A DNA stretch of 64,000 bases. Origin: a bacterium. Lineage in GTDB: Bacteria > Spirochaetota > Leptospiria > Leptospirales > Leptonemataceae. The first letter of the stretch is position 1. Each line of letters opens with the position of its first letter. Position numbers and translations under genes: made by a program. Shown in pieces: positions 43,943 through 52,740 of this stretch. The stretch lies in NCBI GenBank assembly GCA_024742665.1, contig JANSYA010000014.1:1-64000 (forward strand). Direction: 5' to 3'. The notes beneath the pieces are model-generated. The model worked only from the letters and a program-made list of their open reading frames with translations. It was not told where the DNA came from and made no database searches.

Positions 43943-44565
43943 GTCGTTTCCACTTCCCGCCGCAGCAATCGCTCGCGCAGGATCACCTTTCCCCGGTGCA
44001 GGTAGGACTTTAAGGTCCCTTCTTTAATGCCCAGACGCTCCGCGATATCGCGATACGCCAGGCGGTCAAAATAGTATAATATCAACGGGATGCGATATAC
44101 GTCCGCCAGTTGGTTCAGCTCTTCGCGTACGATTGATTCCATCTCGGAATCCGTAAGCTTCTCGAGCGGATCGTCTTCGCCGCTTTCCAGATCTTCAATC
44201 GTCCAGCTCTGGTCCTCCGGTAGTTCTTTGAGCTTCAGCCGCTTTTGTTTTTTCAGGCGATTCAATCCCAGATTCAAAGCCAGGGAATACAACCAGGTCG
44301 ACGGCCGGGCTTCCCCGCGATAGCTGTCGAGCTTATCGTACGCTCGCATGTACGCGTCCTGCGCGAAATCCAGCGCGTCTTCTTCGTTTCGAAAAAGACG
44401 CATGCCAAGATTGAAAATCATCCCGGAGGAGCTGTCGAACAGTTCCTCGAAATCGATCGCGTCATGCTTCGAATCACCCACGGGTCTGTGCTCAATTTCG
44501 ACCGCGCATAATCCTCCCCGGCTATTCGCCGCCTCGTTCTTGCGCCGCGGACGTCTGCCCGACAT
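43939..44565 (-). CDS. ECF-type RNA polymerase sigma factor
   Basis: Region 2 (about 38-100: FEELFDSSSGMIFNLGMRLF, ALDFAQDAYMRAY, STWLYSLALNLGLNRL) and region 4 (about 145-200: YRIPLILYYFDRLAYRDIAERLG, EGTLKSYLHRGK) are clear. It directs polymerase to a regulon controlled by the downstream membrane protein. The start is uncertain. ATG 44565 lies inside the upstream gene, while a GTG at 44481 would begin just before region 2. The best ribosome-binding sequence (GGGGAGGA, 44512-44519) serves an out-of-frame ATG at 44509. Confidence 0.9.
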   Translation of the reverse strand: MSGRRPRRKNEAANSRGGLCAVEIEHRPVGDSKHDAIDFEELFDSSSGMIFNLGMRLFRNEEDALDFAQDAYMRAYDKLDSYRGEARPSTWLYSLALNLGLNRLKKQKRLKLKELPEDQSWTIEDLESGEDDPLEKLTDSEMESIVREELNQLADVYRIPLILYYFDRLAYRDIAERLGIKEGTLKSYLHRGKVILRERLLRREVETT

Positions 44566-44971
44566 GGCCGCGCGTCAACGCGTAAAAAATCAAAAAGCCG
44601 ATGCCCACGAAAAAGGGCAGCAGACCGCCCAGCAACACGTAGGTCACTCCTTCGATCAGGATAAACAGGAGCGTCATGGGCAAACCCACGGCGATGCCCA
44701 ACAAGCCGATCAGCAAACTCAGTATGCGGATATTCGTAACGAACATCGGCTGATGCTGCCCCGTGCGAATCAGTTCGCGACGAATGCGATACTGCCATAA
44801 GAAAAAGAAAAACAGCAGCACGCAGCCGAGGACCACGCCCAGCAGAGGCACCAGGCTCAGCAGAATCTCCGAGGCCGTCCCGCCGTCGGCGTCGCGAATC
44901 GGGCCGCTCAAAAGCGCGTTCAGTTTCTCGACCGCGTCGGCCAGACGCTGTATTTGCTCCGCTTCGTTCAT
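44522..44971 (-). CDS. Small membrane protein in sigma-factor operon
   Basis: 149 residues with a soluble 35-residue start (NEAEQIQRLADAVEKLNALLSG) and three membrane helices (about 36-60, 80-105, 110-133), ending in a polar tail. Family unknown. AGGAAACGAATTT precedes the ATG. It ends inside or just before the sigma gene, so the three genes (this, sigma, anti-sigma-like) form one operon and it may belong to the same stress-response circuit. Confidence 0.7.
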   Translation of the reverse strand: MNEAEQIQRLADAVEKLNALLSGPIRDADGGTASEILLSLVPLLGVVLGCVLLFFFFLWQYRIRRELIRTGQHQPMFVTNIRILSLLIGLLGIAVGLPMTLLFILIEGVTYVLLGGLLPFFVGIGFLIFYALTRGHVGQTSAAQERGGE

Positions 44972-45106
44972 AAATTCGTTTCCTGTTCTAGGACCGGATT
45001 TGGGCCGGTCTGTTGCAAAGATTTTCGCCGTTCAGACGTTTTTTACCGACGCGCCCCGGCGGGATTTTCGAGTTTTCGGCCGGCCGCCGCGGAATAAAGA
45101 TCCCGA

Positions 45107-45637
45107 TCAGACGAGTTTTTCGACGTCCAGCACGTCGACTTCAGCGACCACCATCTGATTCAAGAGAGGCAGATGCACGAACAATCGACTCTTGTTTTTC
45201 ACGCGCTGGACCACGCCCCGCACGCCTTTCAGGGGACCGCTGCGAACCTCGACTTTCTGACCGGGCGGGAATTTCTCGTCCGGATTCGCTTCGAGCTCCA
45301 GAGCTCCGCCTACAAGCAGACTCAGGTTTTCAATTTCTTCGGCCCGCATAACGCTCGGCACGCTTTCGGAGCGCACAAAGTCGATGCTGCCGTTGTGGCC
45401 CAGGATGGTTTTGTACGCGGCGAACCAGGCGAAGCGCACGAAAATGTATCCCGGAAAGAGCGGGAACTCGACGATCTTCACGCGATCGGACCACTGGCGT
45501 TTGCGCGGGACCAGGGGCAGATAGTGGGCCAGGCCCTGCTTTTCAAAAAACGTCGCCAGCTTTTTTTCGTGCTGGGGCATCGTTCGCAGCACGTACCACT
45601 GCGGTTCGCTATTTTCCGGCGGCTGCCCTGCGCTCAC
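45107..45637 (-). CDS. RfaH-like NusG paralogue (specialised antiterminator)
   Basis: 176 residues from a GTG at 45637 that overlaps the NeuB stop (GTGA); the frame is open upstream but lies inside neuB. The N-terminal NGN domain (about 13-105) has WYVLRTMPQHEKKLATFFEK and FPLFPGYIFVRF, and the C-terminal KOW domain has FPPGQKVEVRSGPLKGVRGV. Such paralogues bind elongating polymerase at particular operons, usually long polysaccharide operons, and prevent early termination. Being coupled to neuB suggests control of surface-glycan synthesis. The housekeeping nusG would sit beside ribosomal genes, which are absent here. Confidence 0.85.
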   Translation of the reverse strand: MSAGQPPENSEPQWYVLRTMPQHEKKLATFFEKQGLAHYLPLVPRKRQWSDRVKIVEFPLFPGYIFVRFAWFAAYKTILGHNGSIDFVRSESVPSVMRAEEIENLSLLVGGALELEANPDEKFPPGQKVEVRSGPLKGVRGVVQRVKNKSRLFVHLPLLNQMVVAEVDVLDVEKLV

Positions 45638-46833
45638 CTGGCATCGCCCCTGCGCGAAACATCCCCGGGATTCGCACCGTCGCGGCCTTCGCCGGCCGTT
45701 GGATTCGCGTCGAGCTTTGCGGCGCGAATGATTTCGTTTTCGGCAATTTCGGCAGCGGCCGTGCGGCCGATGATGCCGTCGCAATCCGCCGGCGAAATCG
45801 CGCCTTCCGCGCCGCCCGGACGACTGGCGATCAGATCTTCCCGGGCAATCGATGCCCCCGCAGGAATCGCGCGCGCGGCGTAAATCGAACGGCGACCGAA
45901 TTTTCGCGGCGCCTCTTCAGCCGACGAGGGAGCTTTCGCCCGGCCGCCCCGGGCGGCGAAGACGTCGAGCACAGCGGCGCTCATATTTGCGAAGTCCGCG
46001 GGATTTAACGATAGCGCCTGGTCCGGCCCCGGCAACTCGCGATCCAGGGTGAAGTGTCGTTCGATCATCCGGGCGCCCAGAGCGACCGCGGCGATACTCA
46101 GGGCGTTCCCGGTCGTATGATCCGAAATGCCGATCGGACACGCGAAGCCTTCGCGCCAGCGTTCGATTACGGCCAGATTATAGTCGGCCGCGTCGGCGGG
46201 ATAGGCCGACACGCACTCGAAAATCCCCCGGGGCCGTTCCGCTTCCAGATACGAAACGGCGCGTTCGACTTCACCTTGATCGGCGGTGCCGCTGGAAAAC
46301 AACACGGCCCAGGCCGGCCGGGAGTTCGCATCGGACGACGCGCTCGTCGAATTCGCGCCATCGTCCGCAGCTCTGTCATCAGGACCGCGGCCGGGATCGT
46401 GCGCTTTAATATCTTCAAAGAGCATTCGATTGTCAATATCGCAGCTCGCAATTTTGATCAAGCGTGCGTCGAGCTCGCGATACAACTCAAGAGACGGAGC
46501 GTCGAATACGGAACAGAAAAAATCGAGACCCTGCTCGCGGGTATGCTTTGCGAGCGCGTGCCAGTCTTCCGGTCGCAGCTCAAACTGCGCGAAGAAGTCC
46601 GCCAGGCTGCCGGGCGCCGCGTCCGGACTCAAGCGAGCCTCAGGATTGATAAAAGCCCGACTGCGATAGAGTTGAAACTTGGCCGCCTGGGCCCCGCTTT
46701 CGCGAGCGGCGTCGACCATGCGTCGGGCCAGGTCGAGCTGGCCGCTATGGTTCAGGCCGATCTCCGCGATTAAATACGGCGGACGGTCGAGGGAGCCGAA
46801 GCTGTGATGTTCCGTTTGAATGTCTGCAATCAC
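45634..46833 (-). CDS. NeuB-family nonulosonic acid synthase
   Basis: About 399 residues from GTG 46833; a TTG at 46869 would add 12. It condenses phosphoenolpyruvate with a hexosamine to give a sialic, legionaminic or pseudaminic acid. Motifs: YLIAEIGLNHSGQLDLA, AAKFQLYR, FDAPSLELYRELDARLIKIASCDI, then FECVSAYPA, GISDHTTGNALSIAAVALGA, IERHFTLDRELPGPDQALS, and a C-terminal SAF domain (RRSIYAARAIPAGA). A low-complexity insertion (DDRAADDGANSTSASSDA) lies near residue 165. The sugar product cannot be decided. The RfaH-like gene follows with overlapping codons. Confidence 0.9.
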   Translation of the reverse strand: MIADIQTEHHSFGSLDRPPYLIAEIGLNHSGQLDLARRMVDAARESGAQAAKFQLYRSRAFINPEARLSPDAAPGSLADFFAQFELRPEDWHALAKHTREQGLDFFCSVFDAPSLELYRELDARLIKIASCDIDNRMLFEDIKAHDPGRGPDDRAADDGANSTSASSDANSRPAWAVLFSSGTADQGEVERAVSYLEAERPRGIFECVSAYPADAADYNLAVIERWREGFACPIGISDHTTGNALSIAAVALGARMIERHFTLDRELPGPDQALSLNPADFANMSAAVLDVFAARGGRAKAPSSAEEAPRKFGRRSIYAARAIPAGASIAREDLIASRPGGAEGAISPADCDGIIGRTAAAEIAENEIIRAAKLDANPTAGEGRDGANPGDVSRRGDAR

Positions 46834-46913
46834 GAGAGAACAGGAAATCCGGCTCTGGTTCCCCGTCAAAATTTAATTGCACCGAACCAGGGGAAAGCGT
46901 CCCATGCCGGTCT

Positions 46914-48422
46914 GTGGCGGACGCTTCCCCCAAAAATATCGGCGCATATATTCGTTACCAGTGCAATCTGTATGAGGACCTGAACGCCCTCTCGTTTATG
47001 CGCAAAGACCGCCGTCGGGAAATCACATTCGGCAAATTGCTCCAACTGGCCGACCAGATCGCTCTGGGCATGCGCCAGCGCGGCCTGCGCTCCGGGCAGC
47101 GCGTGTGCATTATCGGCGCGACGTCGCCGGAATGGCTGCTGGCCTTCAGCGCCACTCAGCTGGCGGGCGCCGTCGACGTGGCCTTCGAAGAATACGCCGA
47201 CCTGCCGCGGATTTTGCAGCTGCTCGAACGCACCGAATCCCGGGTGCTCTTCTGCGATCGCCTGCCGATCGTGCGCGACGTGGCCGCCAAAAATATTCGC
47301 GGCCTGATCCCCGTGCATTTGAGCTGGCAGAATCCCGAACGCAAAGCGCCGTACTTAAGCCTCTCGGATCTAAACCAGTCCGGCGAACAGGCCGCCGAAG
47401 TCACCCGGCAGCTGTCGCGCATTCGCCGCGAACGTCTGCCCGACGATCCCGCCTCGATCTTATTCAAGCGCGGCGATCTGATCCGGCCGGAGCCCCGGGG
47501 CATCATTCTCACTCATCGCGGCATCATGAAAAATATCCAGAGCTTCGCCTCGGTCGTGCCGGTCGAAGCCGACGACTCGATGCTGCTCACGCTGCCGCTG
47601 TGGCACTCCGCCGGACGGCTTGGTTTCTATTTCGCGCTGCAAACGGGCACGCCACTGGTTCTGTCGGAACCCACGCGCTTTATACCGGATCTAAAAGCCC
47701 TGCGACCGACGCTGACTCTGGCCGCGCGCGATACCATCGAACGCGTCTTCCGTCGCATCCACGAAGGCGGTCCCGCCGAATCGGCGCTGGTCGTGCTGCT
47801 CCGTCGCGCGCATCTTTCCCTGTGCCGGCTGTACAATCGCTGGGAAGATCTGCTGCCGGAAATCAGCGAGGGCGGCTTGCAAAACGCACCCGGCTATCTC
47901 TTCGCCCTGCTGATGCTCGCGCTGCTTTCGCCGTTTAAGATTCTCGGCGATACGCTGCTCAGATTCGCGCTGCGGCGCAGTCTCGGCGGACGCCTGCGCG
48001 CGATTCTCTCCGGCGGCGCGCCCCTGGGTCCGGCCATGGAAGATCTCTTTCGCATGCTGCGCGTCCCCGTGCTCCAGAGCTACTGGCTAACGGAAGCCGG
48101 CTTCGTCGTGGCCTGCCGCACCCTCGAATTCACCGGACAGCAGCGCCGTCTGGCGGCCGGCACCGTCGGCCCCGCCCTGCCCGGCGTCGAAGTGAAGATC
48201 ATCGACGAACGCGGCGAAGACGTTACGAACATGCCGGGCGTCGACGGGCAGATCTTTTTGCGCGGACCTTCAGTAATGCAGGGGTACTATCAGGCGCCGG
48301 AACTTACGGCGGAAGTGCTCGACGAACACGGCTGGCTGCGCACGGGGGATCGCGGACGGATTACGGCCGCCGGCGATTTGCAGCTGCTCGGTAAAGAAAG
48401 TCGACCGGCGCATTTGCTTTAA
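46914..48422 (+). CDS. Acyl-CoA-synthetase-like protein, degenerate
   Basis: 502 residues from GTG 46914. The N-terminal domain of AMP-forming ligases is recognisable: YEDLNALSFMRKDRRREITFGKLL-type start, GLRSGQRVCIIGATSPEW, LTHRGIMKNIQ (199-209), LPLWHS, ILSGGAPLG, SYWLTEAG and GWLRTGDRGRI. However the nucleotide loop (SSGTTGxPKG in the family) reads ILFKRGDLIRPEPRG (182-196), without the Ser/Thr or Lys. The protein also stops right after the hinge (LLGKESRPAHLL), lacking the roughly 100-residue C-terminal domain with the catalytic Lys. The frame is intact, so it may be a non-catalytic protein rather than a dead gene. Confidence 0.8.
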   Translation: MADASPKNIGAYIRYQCNLYEDLNALSFMRKDRRREITFGKLLQLADQIALGMRQRGLRSGQRVCIIGATSPEWLLAFSATQLAGAVDVAFEEYADLPRILQLLERTESRVLFCDRLPIVRDVAAKNIRGLIPVHLSWQNPERKAPYLSLSDLNQSGEQAAEVTRQLSRIRRERLPDDPASILFKRGDLIRPEPRGIILTHRGIMKNIQSFASVVPVEADDSMLLTLPLWHSAGRLGFYFALQTGTPLVLSEPTRFIPDLKALRPTLTLAARDTIERVFRRIHEGGPAESALVVLLRRAHLSLCRLYNRWEDLLPEISEGGLQNAPGYLFALLMLALLSPFKILGDTLLRFALRRSLGGRLRAILSGGAPLGPAMEDLFRMLRVPVLQSYWLTEAGFVVACRTLEFTGQQRRLAAGTVGPALPGVEVKIIDERGEDVTNMPGVDGQIFLRGPSVMQGYYQAPELTAEVLDEHGWLRTGDRGRITAAGDLQLLGKESRPAHLL

Positions 48423-48473
48423 CTCAAACACTTCACGGCGCAAGCGCGACGCGTCACAAGCAGGACCATCACC

Positions 48474-49082
48474 ATGAATTATAAAAACACATACTATTGC
48501 CTGCGTCACGGTCGCAGCACTGCGAACGAGCAGCACATCATCGTTTCGCGCCCGGAAAACGGCGTGCCCGGGTACGGCCTCAGTCCGACCGGCCGCGCAG
48601 ACACGCTGACGAAACTCGACGCGAAACATTTCGCCGGGCGCGGCTTCACTCCTGAAAACACGGTTTGCTACAGCTCCGATTTCAGCCGCGCCTTCCAGAC
48701 CGCGGAAATCTTTTGCGAACAGCTGGGACTGGCCGCCCCCATCGTGGACATTCGCCTGCGGGAACGCAGCTTCGGTAAATTCGAATTGGAAAGTGCGGAC
48801 AATTACGAGCGAGTCTGGGAGCGCGATTTAGAAGACGCCCATCACAACTTTAACGAGGCCGAAAGCACCGCCGCCGTGCGCGCCCGGCTCGAAGATTTTT
48901 TGAGCGAAGTCGAAAACACGCACGCTGGCAAACATATCGTCTGCGTAAGCCACGGCGATCCCTCGCAAATCTTTCAGACGATCTTCGCCGACCTGCCGGC
49001 GAACGGCCATCGCAGCCTGCCGCATCTCGAAAACGCGGAACTGCGGCCCCTGGGCGGCCCGGAGTTCCCGGCCGGCGAATAA
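48474..49082 (+). CDS. Histidine phosphatase (phosphoglycerate-mutase-like)
   Basis: 202 residues, cytoplasmic. The phospho-histidine motif LRHGRSTAN (about 8-16), the Glu block RLRERSFGKFE and the second His in VCVSHGDPSQ (about 162) are all present, so it should be an active phosphatase or mutase of branch 1. The substrate is unknown. It follows the ligase-like gene by 52 bases on the same strand and is followed by a terminator-like hairpin. Confidence 0.88.
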   Translation: MNYKNTYYCLRHGRSTANEQHIIVSRPENGVPGYGLSPTGRADTLTKLDAKHFAGRGFTPENTVCYSSDFSRAFQTAEIFCEQLGLAAPIVDIRLRERSFGKFELESADNYERVWERDLEDAHHNFNEAESTAAVRARLEDFLSEVENTHAGKHIVCVSHGDPSQIFQTIFADLPANGHRSLPHLENAELRPLGGPEFPAGE

Positions 49083-49089
49083 TACTGCT

Positions 49090-49135
49090 GCGTCCCGCCC
49101 GGGTTCGCAGGCCACATCGGCCGGGACTGCTTTTT
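49090..49135 (+). terminator. Terminator-like hairpin after the histidine phosphatase gene
   Basis: GTCCCG (49092 on) pairs with CGGGAC (near 49122-49127) around an inner GGCC/GGCC stem, followed by TGCTTTTT. It lies between convergent genes. Confidence 0.55.
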
Positions 49136-49888
49136 CTAGAGGCGCACGCCGGACAGGCCGCCGTCGACGCTGAGAATCTGGCCGGTCATGCCCGCCCCTT
49201 CCGAAGCCAGCAGCGGAATCGCGAATTCGGCCACGGCCTCCGGGCTTAGAATCGATTTGAGCGGGCTGCGTTCGGCGGCGGCCTTGCGCTGGGAATCGGA
49301 CTTCAGCAGACGCTCCGCCAGGGGCGTGTCGGTCAGGCCGGGAGCGACGGCGTTCACGGCGACCCCCGGAGCAAGCTCCGCCGCCAGCGCCCGGGTCAGG
49401 CCTTCGACGGCGCCCTTGGCCGCGGCGATTGAAGCGTGAAAGGGAAAGCCGGTTTGCACAGCGACGGTGCTGAAGAGCACAATTCGCGACGCGACCTTCT
49501 TTTGCTTCTGGGGGAGCTGGAGGGCGGGCAAGCAGCCCTGCACCAGACGGACCGCTCCCATTAGGTTTAACTGGAAATCACTTAAGAAATCCGCGTCGTT
49601 TAGACGATGAAAGGGTTTCAGATTGATCGAGCCGGGACAGTACGCCAGGCCGTCGATCGCTTCCGGAATATCTTTTAGGAGACTCTCCCGCGCGCTTTCG
49701 TCGGCGAAGGCGTCGCCGCTCAGATCCAGAGAGATATGAGTCAAATTCGCATCGCCGGCCTGGTCGGGATGGCTGTCTCGCCGCGAGATGCTTACGATGC
49801 GACAGTCCGCGTCGTGCGCGCGCAGGCGACGAACGATCGCCAGGCCGATTCCCGAGCTGCCGCCGGCGATCACATAGGTCTTTTGCAT
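49136..49888 (-). CDS. Short-chain dehydrogenase-like protein lacking the catalytic Tyr
   Basis: 250 residues. The Rossmann start VIAGGSSGIGLAIVRRL binds NAD(P), and the substrate Ser is present in VLFSTVAVQ. The active-site pair normally Tyr-x-x-x-Lys reads Ile-Ala-Ala-Ala-Lys (HASIAAAKGAVEGL), so Tyr is replaced by Ile while Lys is kept. The NNAG motif is also changed (YCPGSIN). The rest (AVNAVAPGLTDTPLA, GQILSVDGGLSG) is typical. It is either an atypical SDR subgroup with changed chemistry or a binding protein. Confidence 0.88.
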   Translation of the reverse strand: MQKTYVIAGGSSGIGLAIVRRLRAHDADCRIVSISRRDSHPDQAGDANLTHISLDLSGDAFADESARESLLKDIPEAIDGLAYCPGSINLKPFHRLNDADFLSDFQLNLMGAVRLVQGCLPALQLPQKQKKVASRIVLFSTVAVQTGFPFHASIAAAKGAVEGLTRALAAELAPGVAVNAVAPGLTDTPLAERLLKSDSQRKAAAERSPLKSILSPEAVAEFAIPLLASEGAGMTGQILSVDGGLSGVRL

Positions 49889-49962
49889 GCGTTAGAAGAT
49901 ACGCAGAAGAATTGCGAACGGCGAGCGAAAGGCTCGCGAAGACGACGCGCTGGACGATGGCT

Positions 49963-51819
49963 TCAGCCAACTTGCGACGGCGAATCGCCGCCGGTGAAAG
50001 TCGGCGGCTTTTTCATGTACTGATGATAGACGGCGAAGATGTCATGATAGCGGACATAACCCAGGACGCGCTGATCGGCGTCGCAGACGGCGCACTTGTC
50101 GACGTCGTTTTCGGTAATCACCCGCAGGGCCCGGGCCAGGGAATCCTGCGGACTGACGGTCATGATGCCCGTGTCGCTTACGTCGTCGATGGTGATCAAA
50201 CCGCGGATTTCACGCATATCGCCGGTCAGGCGGACTTTTTTCAGCGAAAGCATGCCGTAGTATTTTCGATCGGCGTTGACGACGATAAAATCGCTGGCCT
50301 GCAAATCGAAGGCGATCTCTTCCATGTCGCCGAGCAATCGCGTGCGATCGACAATCGCCTGGTTGCGCAATTCGGGAAAACTATCTTCGATGCGCAGCTG
50401 ATTCAAGACGTCAAGCTGCATGTCCCAGAAGTGGGCCGGCGACTTGAAACGATTCGTCAGCTGCTCTTTGTACAGCGACCACTTGTGCGAAAGAATAAAC
50501 GCGACCATCGATACCAGCATCAGCGGCGGCAGCAGCGTATAGGTGCCGACGATGTCGCAGACCATGACCATCGAGGCGAAGGGCGCGCGCGCCACGCCGG
50601 CGAAAAACGAACCCATGCCGACGACCATGAAGGGCGCGAAGCTGATATTCCAGGTCGGCAAAATATAGCTCGTCACCGCCGCGACGAAGCCGCCGATCAT
50701 CGCGCCGATAAAAAGGCTCGGCGCGAAGACGCCGCCGGAGCCGCCGGAGCCGATCGTAAACGAAGTCGTAAAAATCTTCATCAGGGCGATCAACAAAAAC
50801 ATGCCCGCGACCCAGATCATATTCTCCGCGCCGGGATAGGGGCTGCGGCCGTTTAAGATTTCATACAGATAGCCCATGCCGCCGCCGATCGCCTGCGGGA
50901 ATACTAATGCGACGCAGCCGACGAAGGCCCCGCCGATGGCCGGCTTGACAATGACCGGAACGTTCAGCCGCTGAAACCAACCGCCGACCGTATGAAAGAT
51001 GCGCACATAAACGTAGCCGACCGAATAACACACAACGCCGAGCAGCACGTAGATCAAAATCTCGCGAAAATCGTTCAGGGCGATCAATTCACGAAGCTGG
51101 AACATCGAACCCTGGCCGACGATGCCGGTGAATACCAGATAGCCCGTGACCGAAGAAAGGATGCAGGGCACGAGCGAATCACTTTCAATATCTTCTTTGT
51201 AGATGATCTCGACGGCGACGAGAGCCCCGCCCAGGGGCGCCTTAAAGATCGCCCCGAGTCCGCCCGCGCAGCCGGCCAGAAGCAGAGTGCGTCGGGCGCG
51301 AGGGCCGGCCTTCAGCAAACTGGCGACCCACGATCCCAGGCCCGCGCCGATAAAGGCGGTCGGCCCTTCGCGACCGCCGCTGCCGCCGGTCGACAGCGTA
51401 AAGATCGTGCCCAGAGCTTTAAAAAACGGGATCCGACCCTGAATGCGCCCTTCCCGCTGATGAAAGGCCCGCATCAAATCGTCGGTGCCGGCGCCCCGGG
51501 TTTCGGCGCAGAAATAGCGCGTGATGATTCCCACCGCGAGGCCGCCCAGAATCGGCAGCAAGAACAAAGCCAGCGGATTGCCGGTCGCGGTGTCGGAAAT
51601 CTTAGCGGCCCAGCCCGGATCGACGTGAATTTCGCCGGGCGGATGCGCGATCTTAACGCCGGCGATTAAACGAAAGGTTATATATTCCGCATAGGCCAGG
51701 GCGTACGAAAACAGCACCGCGCAGCCGCCGGCAAACAATCCGATTAGAATCGAATAGAAGTACATGTGGCGCGGCGATCGAATTCGCACCAATTCGCTGG
51801 TTCTCTGCCAGATGCTCAT
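49963..51819 (-). CDS. ClC-family chloride channel/antiporter with CBS domains
   Basis: About 618 residues from ATG 51819 (GTG 51840 is possible). Ten or more membrane helices in residues 20-450 carry the ClC anion-path motifs GSGGREGPTAFIGAGLGS (with the gating Glu in GREGP) and GSGGSGGVFAPSLFIGAMIGG. Two CBS domains fill the C-terminal cytoplasmic part (about 475-615; FIVVNADRKYYGMLS, GYVRYHDIFAV), which probably regulate it by nucleotide. It exchanges or conducts chloride across the inner membrane. Confidence 0.93.
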   Translation of the reverse strand: MSIWQRTSELVRIRSPRHMYFYSILIGLFAGGCAVLFSYALAYAEYITFRLIAGVKIAHPPGEIHVDPGWAAKISDTATGNPLALFLLPILGGLAVGIITRYFCAETRGAGTDDLMRAFHQREGRIQGRIPFFKALGTIFTLSTGGSGGREGPTAFIGAGLGSWVASLLKAGPRARRTLLLAGCAGGLGAIFKAPLGGALVAVEIIYKEDIESDSLVPCILSSVTGYLVFTGIVGQGSMFQLRELIALNDFREILIYVLLGVVCYSVGYVYVRIFHTVGGWFQRLNVPVIVKPAIGGAFVGCVALVFPQAIGGGMGYLYEILNGRSPYPGAENMIWVAGMFLLIALMKIFTTSFTIGSGGSGGVFAPSLFIGAMIGGFVAAVTSYILPTWNISFAPFMVVGMGSFFAGVARAPFASMVMVCDIVGTYTLLPPLMLVSMVAFILSHKWSLYKEQLTNRFKSPAHFWDMQLDVLNQLRIEDSFPELRNQAIVDRTRLLGDMEEIAFDLQASDFIVVNADRKYYGMLSLKKVRLTGDMREIRGLITIDDVSDTGIMTVSPQDSLARALRVITENDVDKCAVCDADQRVLGYVRYHDIFAVYHQYMKKPPTFTGGDSPSQVG

Positions 51820-51999
51820 GACATTACAGTCCCAGGACACTCCGGCATTGCGCCTGGGCCTGGCAAGAAACTTCGAGAATCAGCGCCGCCCGTAAGGCGG
51901 TCCCGGCTGCGTCGAATTCGTGAAAAAATCGCCCGGGCGGCGTGCTTGCTATTGACCGGTGCCCGGGCGGGCCCAGCATGATCCGAGCGGGAGGACACC

Positions 52000-52740
52000 A
52001 TGCACTCCGATATGATTGACTGGGAACCGGCCGGCCGCCTGCCACCGGAAGCCCTCACCAGCGGGCCGGACGGCGGTCCCAACCTGATCGAAATCTACCA
52101 GGCGCTGAAAAACAAGTATCGCAACTACGATACGAAGCACGCTCTCCGGCGTATGCAAACTCTGCGGCGCGGCGTGCAGCATCTCGCCGACCGTGGTTTT
52201 CCCGTGGCTCTCGAAATTCTCGGCAGCATCAACTTCGGCATCGTCGAACCCAATTCGGACGCGGACCTGATCGTTCTGCATTATTGCGATCTGCATCTCG
52301 AAGACGGCGAGTGTGCGCCGTCCTGCTCGAATCTCAAATTCGAAAGCGACGCCCTCTTGCATCATATGCGTCAACAACCCGACAGCGAAAACTCAAATAT
52401 CGAAGTGCTCGACTGTATCAACCTGCGCTACGTCGAACGGCTGATTCAGGAAAAACGTTTCGACGACGCGCCGATGCTATTTCGATTCATGTTTTATCGC
52501 AATATGGGCCGACCGGTCAATCGACCGCTGTTCATTCGCATGTACGAAACTCTCGAAAACGAACGGGAGCTGGCCCGGAAATTCCAGCCCTGGGCGTCTG
52601 AGGCTCTGGCGATCTATCTGAAAACTTCCGACCATCGCCATTCGTTCAGCAAGTACAACGAACGCATTATGAGCCAGGGACTGGACCTGCCGGAAGAGCT
52701 CCGGCAGGAACTCAAGTATTATTTAGAAGATCGGGCCTGA
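52000..52740 (+). CDS. Nucleotidyltransferase-fold protein
   Basis: 246 residues with a very strong ribosome-binding site (GGGAGGA, four bases upstream of ATG). The motif LGSINFGIVEPNSDADLIVLH (75-91) has the Gly-Ser and Asp87/Asp89 pattern of polymerase-beta-type nucleotidyltransferases. A four-Cys/His-like insertion (HYCDLHLEDGECAPSC) follows at 94-109. The C-terminal half is helical (MLFRFMFYRNMGRPVNRPLF). The substrate is unknown, and I cannot place it in a named subfamily. It is a single gene followed by a strong hairpin. Confidence 0.7.
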   Translation: MHSDMIDWEPAGRLPPEALTSGPDGGPNLIEIYQALKNKYRNYDTKHALRRMQTLRRGVQHLADRGFPVALEILGSINFGIVEPNSDADLIVLHYCDLHLEDGECAPSCSNLKFESDALLHHMRQQPDSENSNIEVLDCINLRYVERLIQEKRFDDAPMLFRFMFYRNMGRPVNRPLFIRMYETLENERELARKFQPWASEALAIYLKTSDHRHSFSKYNERIMSQGLDLPEELRQELKYYLEDRA

